Origin: an uncultured Anaerococcus sp. | Lineage (GTDB): Bacteria > Bacillota_A > Clostridia > Tissierellales > Peptoniphilaceae | Assembly (NCBI GenBank): GCA_945916625.1 | Contig: CAMEGY010000012.1 | Coordinates: 1-12,147, forward strand | Length of the DNA stretch: 12,147 bases | Direction: 5' to 3' | Shown here: piece after piece, positions 6,032 to 12,147 of the stretch | How positions within the stretch are numbered: the first letter of the stretch is position 1 | Layout of the letters: every line of letters starts with the position of its first letter | Notes under the pieces: generated by a model | What the model saw: only the letters and a program-made list of their open reading frames with translations | Told to the model about the DNA's origin: nothing | The model's database searches: none | Program-made: the position numbers and the translations under genes

Positions 6032-6763
6032 ATGAGCGAATTATTAAAAATTGAAAATCTCCACGTTTCAGCTGGAGACAAAGATATATTAAAAGGTATA
6101 AACCTAAAAGTAAATAAGGGTGAAGTCCATGTTGTTATGGGTTCTAACGGATCTGGTAAATCAACATTAATGAATTCAATTATGGCAAACCCTGCCTATA
6201 CTGTTAAAGAAGGAAAGATTTTCTTTGAAGGTGAAGATATTACAGACCTTAGCGTTGACAAGAGGGCTAGACTTGGTATCTTTATGTCCTTCCAACATCC
6301 AGATGAGATCCCAGGTGTAAAGCTATCTGACTTTTTAAGAATTTCTGAAGAGCAAATTACAGGTGATAAGCCAAAGATTTTAGCTTTTAATAAAAAACTT
6401 ACTAAGGAAATGGAAGAATTAAAGCTTGATTCAGGATATGCAAACAGATATGTAAATGTTGGATTTTCTGGTGGTGAAAGAAAGAAATCAGAAATTCTTC
6501 AAATGCAAATGCTTAGTCCAAAACTTGCCCTACTAGATGAGACAGATTCTGGTCTTGACGTAGATGCTGTAAGAATTGTTTCTAAAGGAATCAAAAATTT
6601 CTTAGATGGTGAAAAATCAGTAATCTTAATTACCCACCACAGAGAAATTTTATCAAATATCAAGGCTGACTATGTTCATATCCTAAAAGACGGTGTTATC
6701 CAAGAAACAGGCGGAGATGACTTAATGGATAAGATCGAAGAACAAGGTTACGAATGGGTGTAA
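6032..6763 (+). CDS. sufC: Fe-S cluster assembly ATPase SufC
   Basis: This 243-residue ABC-type ATPase has every hallmark in order: Walker A GSNGSGKST (37-45), Q-loop Q88, signature SGGER (146-150), Walker B LALLDE (165-170) and the switch histidine H203 in ITHH. The segment FSGGERKKSEILQM followed by DETDSGLDVDAV is characteristic of SufC rather than of transport ATPases. SufC is soluble, binds SufB and SufD, and uses ATP to drive the conformational change needed to build Fe-S clusters on the SufBCD scaffold. The start is set by AGAGGT (6021-6026), five bases before the ATG. It is first in the operon; sufB starts one base after its stop. Length and order match sufCBDSU operons of Firmicutes. 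Confidence 0.97.
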   Translation: MSELLKIENLHVSAGDKDILKGINLKVNKGEVHVVMGSNGSGKSTLMNSIMANPAYTVKEGKIFFEGEDITDLSVDKRARLGIFMSFQHPDEIPGVKLSDFLRISEEQITGDKPKILAFNKKLTKEMEELKLDSGYANRYVNVGFSGGERKKSEILQMQMLSPKLALLDETDSGLDVDAVRIVSKGIKNFLDGEKSVILITHHREILSNIKADYVHILKDGVIQETGGDDLMDKIEEQGYEWV

Positions 6764-6764
6764 T

Positions 6765-8177
6765 ATGAAAGAAATAAATATTGAAGAACAACTAAAGGAG
6801 ATTGACCGAGGTTATTACGACTTCTTTAATGATTTTATATACTCAGATATTACTGAAAAGGGCTTAAATGCTGATATAGTAAATGAAATATCTGATAAGA
6901 AAAACGAACCAGAATGGATGAGGAAAAGAAGACTTAAATCTCTGGAACTTTTCGAAAAAATTGATAATCCATCTTGGGGTCCAGATTTATCAGAGCTTGA
7001 TATGAATGACATCACAACCTATGTTAAGCCACCAACAGATAAGAAATCCACTTGGGAAGCTCTTCCAGAAGATATCAAAGATACTTTCGACAGGCTTGGT
7101 ATTCCACAAGCTGAGCAAGAAAGTCTTGCCGGTGTAGGTGCTCAATACGATAGTGAAGAAGTCTACCACTCTATCCAAAAACACCTAGAAGACCAAGGTG
7201 TAATCTTTATGGATTTCACGACAGCTATTAGAGAGCACGAAGATTTGGTTAAGAAATATTTCCAAAAGGCAATTCCACCTACACTTCACAAATATGCTGC
7301 CTTACACGGAGCTGTTTGGTCAGGTGGGTCCCTAATTTACGTGCCAGAAGGAGTTAAGGTTGATATTCCACTTCAATCTTACTACAGGCTTAATGCACCA
7401 GGTGCAGGCCAATTTGAGCACACAATGATTATAGCCGAGGATAATTCAAGGGTTCACTTTATCGAGGGATGCTCTGCGCCAAGATACAACGTAGTCAACC
7501 TTCACGCTGGTTCTGTAGAAATTTTTGTCGGTAAAAACGCTGAAGTAAGATTTTCTACCATTGAAAACTGGTCAAGAAATATGTATAACCTAAACACTAA
7601 ACGTGCCATTATCCAAGAAGGCGGCAAGATGATTTGGGTATCAGGATCCTTTGGTTCTAAAGTATCTATGCTTTATCCAACAAGCGTCCTAGCTGGAGAA
7701 GGCGCAAGATCAGAATACACAGGTATTACTTTTGCAGGTGACGGCCAATATATAGACAACGGTTGTACAATGATTCATCTTGCTCCAAATACCTACTCAA
7801 CAGCTCTTACAAAGTCAATCACAGCGGGTACAGGCAAGTCTATGACTCGTTCTCTAGTAGAAATGAGAAAGAACTCTGCCGGTTCTAAATCAACAGTAGA
7901 CTGTGAAAACCTAATGATTTCAGAAGAAAGTCAATCAGATACAATCCCGGTACTCGACATTAGAAATGACGATGTGGACTGCGGTCACGAGGCTAAAATC
8001 GGATCTATTGACCAAGGACAAGTATTTTACCTAATGAGCAGGGGAATTCCAGAAGATGAAGCGAAATCAATGATTGTAAGAGGTTTTGCTGAGCCAATCT
8101 CAAAACTTCTGCCACTAGAATATGCTGTTGAAATGAATAACCTTATCGATATGGAATTGGAAGGAGCGAATGGCTGA
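6765..8177 (+). CDS. sufB: Fe-S cluster scaffold protein SufB
   Basis: The 470-residue length is typical. SufB is the core subunit of the SufBCD complex, on which sulfur and iron are assembled into a cluster. The body is a long beta-helix, with family stretches SGGSLIYVPEGVKVDIPLQS (186-205) and HLAPNTYSTALTKSI (338-352). C380 in TVDCENLMI aligns with the Cys of E. coli SufB that takes part in nascent cluster formation (C405). H408 and E409 in CGHEAKIG match the conserved His-Glu pair near the SufD interface. The C-terminal QVFYLMSRGIPEDEAKSMI block contacts SufC. There is one base between the sufC stop and this ATG and only a weak ribosome binding site, which points to translational coupling. 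Its TGA overlaps the sufD ATG by one base. Confidence 0.97.
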   Translation: MKEINIEEQLKEIDRGYYDFFNDFIYSDITEKGLNADIVNEISDKKNEPEWMRKRRLKSLELFEKIDNPSWGPDLSELDMNDITTYVKPPTDKKSTWEALPEDIKDTFDRLGIPQAEQESLAGVGAQYDSEEVYHSIQKHLEDQGVIFMDFTTAIREHEDLVKKYFQKAIPPTLHKYAALHGAVWSGGSLIYVPEGVKVDIPLQSYYRLNAPGAGQFEHTMIIAEDNSRVHFIEGCSAPRYNVVNLHAGSVEIFVGKNAEVRFSTIENWSRNMYNLNTKRAIIQEGGKMIWVSGSFGSKVSMLYPTSVLAGEGARSEYTGITFAGDGQYIDNGCTMIHLAPNTYSTALTKSITAGTGKSMTRSLVEMRKNSAGSKSTVDCENLMISEESQSDTIPVLDIRNDDVDCGHEAKIGSIDQGQVFYLMSRGIPEDEAKSMIVRGFAEPISKLLPLEYAVEMNNLIDMELEGANG

Positions 8178-9220
8178 TGGCAAAAATAAATGAAATGAGA
8201 ATGCCTACTTGGGCATATTTGGGCCTAAACAAAGCCGACTATGATTTAGTCGAAATTGAAAAACAGCCTTACAACATAGAATCTTCTGGCGAGAGCCTAA
8301 CAGAAGTTGAACAAGCTTTTAAAGATGAAACTTTTGGCCTTGCTGAAGAGATTAAAAAAGAAAATAAAGACTTTAGGAATTTCTTCCAAAGTTTTGATAT
8401 AAAAGAAGATAGGGACACAGAATTTATCAACCTAAAGCTTGATGATGAAAATAATATCCTTGTTTCAAATATTGAAATTAACGCAGAAAGTGGCACATCT
8501 TCATCATTTTTGGTAAACTTCTCTGATACAGCTAGTGATAAAATTTTTATCAACTCACAAATCTTAGTAAACCTTAAGGCTGATTCTAAGATTAAGCTTG
8601 TTGTTGTGGTAAACCTATCAGATAAGTCTACAAACCTAAATTCTATTGCAACAAGACTTGCTGATAGAGCTGAGCTTGATATTTCTTATATAGAAATAGG
8701 TGCAGAGAAATCTATGGTAAATATTAGAAACATCCTTAGAGGAGAAGAAGCAAAAGTAATAGAAAACGGTGTTTACTTCAAATCTGAAGAAGAATACCTT
8801 GATCTTATGGCTGTAAATGAACATTATGGCATGGAAACAGACTCTGATAGTTTGTTTAACGGCGCCTTAAAGGATAGGGCAGTCAAAAACTTCAAGGGAA
8901 TAGTTGATTTAAGACGTGGATGCACCAAGGCTGATGGAAAAATCGGTGATTATTCTATGATGCTTTCAGATGAGGTTGTTAATAAGTCTGCACCAATTCT
9001 TCTAAATGAAGAAAGAGAAGTATCAGGCAACCACGCAGCAAGTGTGGGTAGACTTAACAAAGACATGCTATTTTATATCATGAGCCGTGGCTTTAGCAAA
9101 AAGCAAGCAGAATCTATGATGCTTGAAGCAAACTTTGCCCCAGCCCTAGATAAGATTGAAGATACTGAACTTCGTGAAAAAATAGCAAGTCAAGTTCATA
9201 AACTAAATTCAAGGGACTAA
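8177..9220 (+). CDS. sufD: Fe-S cluster assembly protein SufD
   Basis: This 347-residue SufB paralogue pairs with SufB in the SufBC2D scaffold. The N-terminal 100 residues are helical and divergent, as is usual. The C-terminal half has the shared SufB/SufD signature: LRRGCTKADGKIGDYSMMLSD (245-265) and SGNHAASVGRLNKDMLFYIMSRGF (283-306). H286 corresponds to the His essential in E. coli SufD (H360). The nearby Cys of the E. coli protein is replaced here by glycine (G284), which is common outside proteobacteria as far as I know. The ATG overlaps the sufB stop by one base, with GGAAGGAG (8159-8166) upstream. At 347 residues it is somewhat shorter than the roughly 420 of enteric SufD, but the frame and flanks look intact. 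Confidence 0.93.
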   Translation: MAKINEMRMPTWAYLGLNKADYDLVEIEKQPYNIESSGESLTEVEQAFKDETFGLAEEIKKENKDFRNFFQSFDIKEDRDTEFINLKLDDENNILVSNIEINAESGTSSSFLVNFSDTASDKIFINSQILVNLKADSKIKLVVVVNLSDKSTNLNSIATRLADRAELDISYIEIGAEKSMVNIRNILRGEEAKVIENGVYFKSEEEYLDLMAVNEHYGMETDSDSLFNGALKDRAVKNFKGIVDLRRGCTKADGKIGDYSMMLSDEVVNKSAPILLNEEREVSGNHAASVGRLNKDMLFYIMSRGFSKKQAESMMLEANFAPALDKIEDTELREKIASQVHKLNSRD

Positions 9221-9221
9221 T

Positions 9222-10442
9222 ATGGATATTAAAGAAATTAGAAAAGACTTTCCCTATCTTGATGGAGCCAAGGTTGGTAAGGATGTAATCTATTTAGATA
9301 CAGCCGCAACTAGCCAAAAGCCACGCCAGGTTATAGAGGCAGTTGATTCTTACTATAAATACAAAAATGCCAACCCTCACAGGGGAGCACACTACCTTTC
9401 ATGGGTAGCTACAGAAGCCTACGAAAACGGCAGGGAAGTGGTCAAAGATTTCATAAATGCAAAATCAAGAAATGAGATTGTCTACACAAAGACCACCACA
9501 GAGGCAATGAACCTCCTTGCCTATTCATATGGACTTGATAATCTAAAGTCAGGAGACGAAATCCTAATTACAATCCTGGAACACCACGCCAACCTTGTTC
9601 CTTGGCAGATGGTGGCAAAGGCGACAGGTGCCAAGCTTGTTTATGCTTATTTAAAGAATGACGCTTCTCTTGATTATGAAGATCTGAAATCTAAGATTAA
9701 TGATAAAACAAAGATTGTTTCTGTAACTGGCGCATCAAATGTGACTGGAGAAATTATAGATGTCAAAAAAATCATATCTTGGGCAAGGGAAGTTGGTGCA
9801 GCAACAATAGTTGATGCAGCCCAGCTAATTGCCCACAAAAAGATAGATGTACAGGACCTAGACTGTGATTTCTTAGTATTTTCTGGCCATAAGATCTATG
9901 CCCCAATGGGAATTGGGGTTCTCTATGGAAAATATGACCTATTAGATAAGCTCAAACCTTTTAACCTTGGCGGAGATATGATAGAATATGTATATGAAGA
10001 TTATTCAACCTTTGCCAAACCTCCTCTCAAATTTGAGGCTGGTACACCAAATGTAGGCGGTGTTTTAGGACTTGTAGAAGCTATAAAATATGTGGAAGAG
10101 CTTGGATTTGACAAAATCCATGCCCATGAGATGGAGCTTACCCACTATGCTTATGATTTAATTAAGGACATAGAAAATATAAAAATCATCCATCCGACAA
10201 GTGCAGAAGAAGGAGCTCTTATTTCCTTTACCTTCGATGATATCCATCCACACGATATAGCAACAATTCTGGATTCTAAAAATATAGCAGTAAGAAGTGG
10301 ACACCACTGTGCGATGCCACTTCACACCTATCTTGGAATCTCAGCGACCGCAAGGGCATCTTTTGCAATTTACAATACAAAAGAGGAAGTTGAAATTTTC
10401 GCAAAAAGCTTAAGAGAAGTTAGAAAGGTGATGGGACTATAA
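9222..10442 (+). CDS. sufS: Cysteine desulfurase SufS (group II)
   Basis: This 406-residue PLP enzyme converts L-cysteine to alanine and leaves a persulfide sulfur for Fe-S assembly. K224 in FSGHKIYAP forms the Schiff base with PLP. H121 (ILEHHAN) stacks on the cofactor ring and D198 (VDAAQ) pairs with the pyridine nitrogen. The catalytic C363 lies in RSGHHCAMPLH, the short-loop arrangement of group II (SufS/CsdA) enzymes. R378 (TARASFAIYNT) is positioned to bind the substrate carboxylate. The enzyme is expected to hand sulfur to SufU, encoded next. The gene starts one base after the sufD stop, behind AAGGGAC (9211-9217), and its TAA overlaps the sufU ATG by one base. All key residues are present. 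Confidence 0.97.
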   Translation: MDIKEIRKDFPYLDGAKVGKDVIYLDTAATSQKPRQVIEAVDSYYKYKNANPHRGAHYLSWVATEAYENGREVVKDFINAKSRNEIVYTKTTTEAMNLLAYSYGLDNLKSGDEILITILEHHANLVPWQMVAKATGAKLVYAYLKNDASLDYEDLKSKINDKTKIVSVTGASNVTGEIIDVKKIISWAREVGAATIVDAAQLIAHKKIDVQDLDCDFLVFSGHKIYAPMGIGVLYGKYDLLDKLKPFNLGGDMIEYVYEDYSTFAKPPLKFEAGTPNVGGVLGLVEAIKYVEELGFDKIHAHEMELTHYAYDLIKDIENIKIIHPTSAEEGALISFTFDDIHPHDIATILDSKNIAVRSGHHCAMPLHTYLGISATARASFAIYNTKEEVEIFAKSLREVRKVMGL

Positions 10443-10873
10443 TGGATATGCAAGAAATATACAGTCAGATAATCCTAGATCATTCAAGAAACCAAGCCAA
10501 CAAGCATGATCTAGAAGATCCTGACATAAGAGAAGACGGCCACAATCCATCTTGTGGTGACGAAATAGTATTACAATTAAAACTTGACGGAGATAAGATA
10601 ACAGACGCAGCCTTTACAGGTGATGGTTGTGCTATAAGCCAAGCGGCTACATCAGTAATGTGCGATATGCTTGTAGGCAAAAGTCTTAAAGAAGCTGACA
10701 AACTTGCCGATATTTATCAAAGGATGATTAAAAGAGAAGATGTGACAGATGAGGAACTTGAGGAACTCGAAGATGCAGTAGCCTTCAAAAATATCCAAAA
10801 CATGCCACAAAGGGTAAACTGTGCCCTACTTTCTTGGAACACCCTAAGAGCAGTTGTAGATGAAAAAAAATAA
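10442..10873 (+). CDS. sufU: SufU, zinc-dependent sulfur transfer protein
   Basis: This 143-residue IscU-like protein has SufU-type ligands: C38 and D40 (SCGDE), C63 (GDGCAIS) and C127 (RVNCALLSW). In Bacillus SufU the equivalent residues bind zinc, and one Cys takes sulfur from SufS by ligand exchange. The family is now seen as a sulfurtransferase partner of SufS rather than a scaffold. The insertion between the second and third Cys (EDVTDEELEELEDAV, about residues 100-114) separates SufU from IscU and is present. The ATG at 10442 overlaps the sufS stop; AAAGGTG (10424-10430) is 11 bases away. A second in-frame ATG at 10448 is an equally possible start. The last 14 bases overlap the next small gene. 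Confidence 0.95.
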   Translation: MDMQEIYSQIILDHSRNQANKHDLEDPDIREDGHNPSCGDEIVLQLKLDGDKITDAAFTGDGCAISQAATSVMCDMLVGKSLKEADKLADIYQRMIKREDVTDEELEELEDAVAFKNIQNMPQRVNCALLSWNTLRAVVDEKK

Positions 10874-11051
10874 GCTAGATAATTTAGAATTTTATACATC
10901 TGCCACTACAGCTGGCTTAGTTTTTATTCTAGCTATGTTGCAATATTCTAAGGGAAACACTTATTGGTGGATAATTCTAATTGTAGGCATCTTGATGAGT
11001 GCAAATGCCTACACCAAATATAAAAAAATAGAAAAAGACAATAGGTTTTAG
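10860..11051 (+). CDS. Small two-helix membrane protein at the end of the suf operon
   Basis: I do not recognise this 63-residue protein. It has a charged N-terminus (MKKNKLDN) and two hydrophobic helices, about residues 13-28 and 35-51, linked by a short turn with WW. A basic C-terminal tail (YTKYKKIEKDNRF) follows. The positive tail and start suggest both ends face the cytoplasm. It starts inside the last codons of sufU (14-base overlap) in another frame, with only a weak AAGAGCAG upstream, so translation may be coupled to sufU. No terminator separates it from the suf genes, so it should share their transcript. A direct role in Fe-S assembly cannot be claimed. It could also be a passenger gene. 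Confidence 0.65.
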   Translation: MKKNKLDNLEFYTSATTAGLVFILAMLQYSKGNTYWWIILIVGILMSANAYTKYKKIEKDNRF

Positions 11052-11071
11052 TTTTGATTGCAAAAACCTAT
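11041..11071 (+). repeat. Inverted repeat over the stop codon of the small membrane protein gene
   Basis: ATAGGTTTT (11041-11049) pairs with AAAACCTAT (11063-11071) around a 13-base loop. There is no T tract after it, so it is at best an imperfect terminator for the suf operon, but it is the only candidate there. Confidence 0.4.
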
Positions 11072-11106
11072 ATCAAATCAAGATAAATAGGAGTTTCAAA
11101 TAATAA

Positions 11107-11135
11107 TTGAAGAATTTTCCTATTTGTCTTATAAT
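11107..11135 (+). promoter_or_regulatory. Sigma-A-type promoter of the thiW-thiM unit
   Basis: TTGAAG (11107-11112) and a perfect TATAAT (11130-11135) are 17 bases apart. The start would be near 11142, at the first base of the riboswitch. The spacer contains TTTTCCTATTTGT (11115-11127), shared with the promoter at 619-646. Confidence 0.85.
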
Positions 11136-11141
11136 AGTATT

Positions 11142-11222
11142 AGCTAGGGGTGCTTTTAGCTGAGAGATGATTGCATCAACCCTTTAAACTTGTTAGGTTA
11201 AAACCTGCGTAAGAAAGCTGAG
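11142..11222 (+). ncRNA. TPP riboswitch (THI element)
   Basis: The conserved THI-box landmarks appear in order: GGGGTGC near the start (11147-11153), the core CTGAGA (11160-11165), ACCC (11180-11183), and the AGGTT/AACCT helix. The TGCGTAAGAAAGCT closing segment then pairs with AGCT at the 5' end (P1). The element binds thiamine pyrophosphate and shuts down salvage genes when thiamine is plentiful. A terminator follows directly, so control is probably by premature termination. Downstream thiW and thiM fit this regulation exactly. Confidence 0.92.
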
Positions 11223-11235
11223 AATTAAAGTTCAA

Positions 11236-11259
11236 AGGCCCCTATAGGGGTCTATTTTT
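11236..11259 (+). terminator. Terminator of the TPP riboswitch (expression platform)
   Basis: AGGCCCC (11236-11242) pairs with GGGGTCT (11247-11253) around TATA, with a T run at 11255-11259. It lies 14 bases after the aptamer, as expected for a transcriptional OFF switch. Confidence 0.85.
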
Positions 11260-11292
11260 ATTTATAATTACTTAAAGTTCAATATTTATAAG

Positions 11293-11418
11293 AGCTAAGG
11301 CACTAAAGGGGCATACCACCTCGGATATGGTTTCCCTTTACGTGCTTTTTTTTTACTCGAGGAAAATGTTGTTGAGGGTTTAATTTAGGAATTATTCGAA
11401 TTTTAATTTGCCTTAGCT
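11293..11418. repeat. 126-base segment bounded by 10-base inverted repeats
   Basis: AGCTAAGGCA (11293-11302) and TGCCTTAGCT (11409-11418) are exact inverted copies enclosing the second hairpin. The left copy shares GCA (11300-11302) with the terminator stem, so the long pairing and the full terminator compete. It is either a small inserted element or an antiterminator arrangement. Confidence 0.5.
11300..11354 (+). terminator. Second terminator-like hairpin in the thiW leader
   Basis: GCACTAAAGGG (11300-11310) pairs with CCCTTTACGTGC (11334-11345) with one bulged C. Inside, ACCA (11315-11318) can pair with TGGT (11328-11331). Nine T follow (11346-11354). It lies between the riboswitch and thiW, so a transcript must pass two terminators to reach the genes. 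It could be the end of an independent small RNA or a second control point. Confidence 0.75.
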
Positions 11419-11455
11419 ATGTGACCTAGTAAATAAAAATCATTAGGAGGGTTAA

Positions 11456-11999
11456 ATGAAAAATAAACAAAAAATATTAATTTTAGTTACCCTGTCCATG
11501 TTTGTATCATAGGAGTGGTGATTTCACTTATTCTCAGATTTGAAGAATTCGCTCCAACAGCCCATTTTGTAAATGTGGTTTGTTCAGTCCTCTTAGGCCC
11601 ATGGAATAGTTTGGCAAAGACGGTGATTACCGCCTTTATCCGTATGAGCCTTTTGAGTATTCCACCACTTGCCATTACAGGTCAAGTTTTCGGGGCTTTT
11701 TTATCAGGATTTTATACAGGAAGACTAACGGGTCAATCCTAGGCCGTGTAATTGGTGAGATAATAGGTACGGGCATAATAGGTGCCATCGCCTCATATCC
11801 AGTTATGACCCTAATTTGGGGCAAGGGAGATATAACTTGGTATTTCTACCTACCAAGCTTCCTAATAGCAATTATAATTGGAGGATCGGTTGCCTATATC
11901 TTTCTAAAAACTTTGCAAAGAGCCAAGGTCTTATCTCCTATTCAAAGAAATATAGGAGTAAATGTTTATGAAAAATCTAAAAAAGATCCTAGAGACTAG
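11456..11999 (+). pseudogene. thiW: thiW, ECF S component for thiazole, broken by two frameshifts
   Basis: Three pieces in three frames read together as one ThiW. Piece 1 (11456-11512, ATG behind AGGAGG at 11445-11450) gives the start MKNKQKILILVTLSMFVS and then hits TAG. Piece 2 (from about 11509 to 11742) gives IGVVISLILRFEEFAPTAHF, VNVVCSVLLGPW and the PPLAITGQVFGAFLSGF block. Piece 3 (from about 11730 to 11999) gives ILGRVIGEIIGTGIIGAIAS YPVM and the last helix. Each junction is explained by the loss of one base, near 11510 and between about 11722 and 11735. ThiW is the group II ECF S component thought to import the hydroxyethylthiazole part of thiamine. The TPP riboswitch upstream and thiM downstream support this. 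Protein conservation across all pieces means the damage is recent or is a sequencing error. The tail overlaps thiM by 32 bases. Confidence 0.85.
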
Positions 12000-12147
12000 G
12001 AAAATATTAAAAGAAAAATCACCATTAATTCATTCCATAACTCATCCTATTGCGATTAATATGGCGGCAAATTCTATTCTTGCTATAGGTGGTCAGCCAA
12101 TTTGTGCCGCCCATCCTGATGAGGTGGCAGAGATTGTGTCTATGTCT
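11968..12147 (+). CDS. thiM: Hydroxyethylthiazole kinase ThiM (N-terminal part)
   Basis: The first 60 residues are present; the gene continues past the window edge. The segment SPLIHSITHPIAIN followed by MAANSILAIGGQPICA matches the conserved N-terminal region of ThiM, usually written SPLVHxITNxVxxNxxANxLLAxGASP. ThiM phosphorylates 4-methyl-5-(2-hydroxyethyl)thiazole so that it can be joined to HMP-PP to make thiamine phosphate. The Asn of the usual ITN motif is His here (ITHP), a small departure. AGGAG (11954-11958) lies nine bases before the ATG. The start lies inside the end of the thiW frame, so the two genes are co-transcribed under the TPP riboswitch. No frame problem is seen in the visible part. 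Confidence 0.9.
   Translation, partial: MKNLKKILETRKILKEKSPLIHSITHPIAINMAANSILAIGGQPICAAHPDEVAEIVSMS

Noticed and set aside
8269..8553. Minus-strand frame of 94 residues inside sufD
   Set aside because: It lies opposite sufD and has the low-complexity Ser/Phe/Leu composition typical of antisense shadows.
11300..11354. T-box riboswitch in the thiW leader
   Set aside because: The region has a vague likeness to the antiterminator bulge, but the required stem I and specifier loop would not fit in the 40 bases after the TPP terminator. No tRNA synthetase or amino acid gene follows.
1..12147. CRISPR array, tRNA genes, integrase or toxin-antitoxin system
   Set aside because: No regularly spaced repeats, no cloverleaf-type sequences and no such protein signatures were seen in the window.

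Overview
The window (12,147 bases) is AT-rich with purine-rich ribosome binding sites. It carries low-GC Firmicute gene sets: sufCBDSU iron-sulfur assembly, an HPr with the regulatory serine, group-II ECF vitamin transporter S components, and hemZ-type radical SAM. The protein style and anaerobe-type content suggest the class Tissierellia, for example Anaerococcus or a relative. That placement is an impression, not a search result. All recognisable genes lie on the + strand.

Layout. (1) 1-498: 3' end of a BPD_transp_2 ABC permease, closed by a terminator. (2) 619-2051: a promoter, an ECF S component, a CpXC-domain protein and terminators. (3) 2063-4820: hemZ-like radical SAM gene and pepD (Xaa-His dipeptidase), two bases apart, closed by a strong terminator. 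(4) 4821-5631: about 810 bases with no gene but several inverted repeats, including a MITE-like 86-base hairpin and a GC-rich block with a canonical G-quadruplex pattern. (5) 5632-5935: ptsH (HPr) alone with its own terminator. (6) 6032-11051: sufC-sufB-sufD-sufS-sufU plus a 63-residue membrane protein, tightly packed and mostly overlapping, so presumably one operon. (7) 11107-12147: a thiamine salvage unit with promoter, TPP riboswitch, terminator, a second leader hairpin, a frameshifted thiW and the 5' end of thiM.

How the genes work together. SufS takes sulfur from cysteine and passes it to SufU. SufB, SufC and SufD form the scaffold where Fe-S clusters are built; clients could include radical SAM enzymes such as the HemZ-like protein. 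The thiW-thiM unit would import and phosphorylate the thiazole moiety of thiamine under TPP control. In this sequence thiW is broken by two apparent single-base losses. The thiW promoter shares a 13-base spacer sequence, in the same register, with the promoter of the other ECF S component at 684, which hints at a regulatory or functional link.

No clearly novel multi-gene system is visible. The points most worth checking are the shared promoter spacer, the broken thiW with its double leader, and the structured gene-free region between pepD and ptsH.
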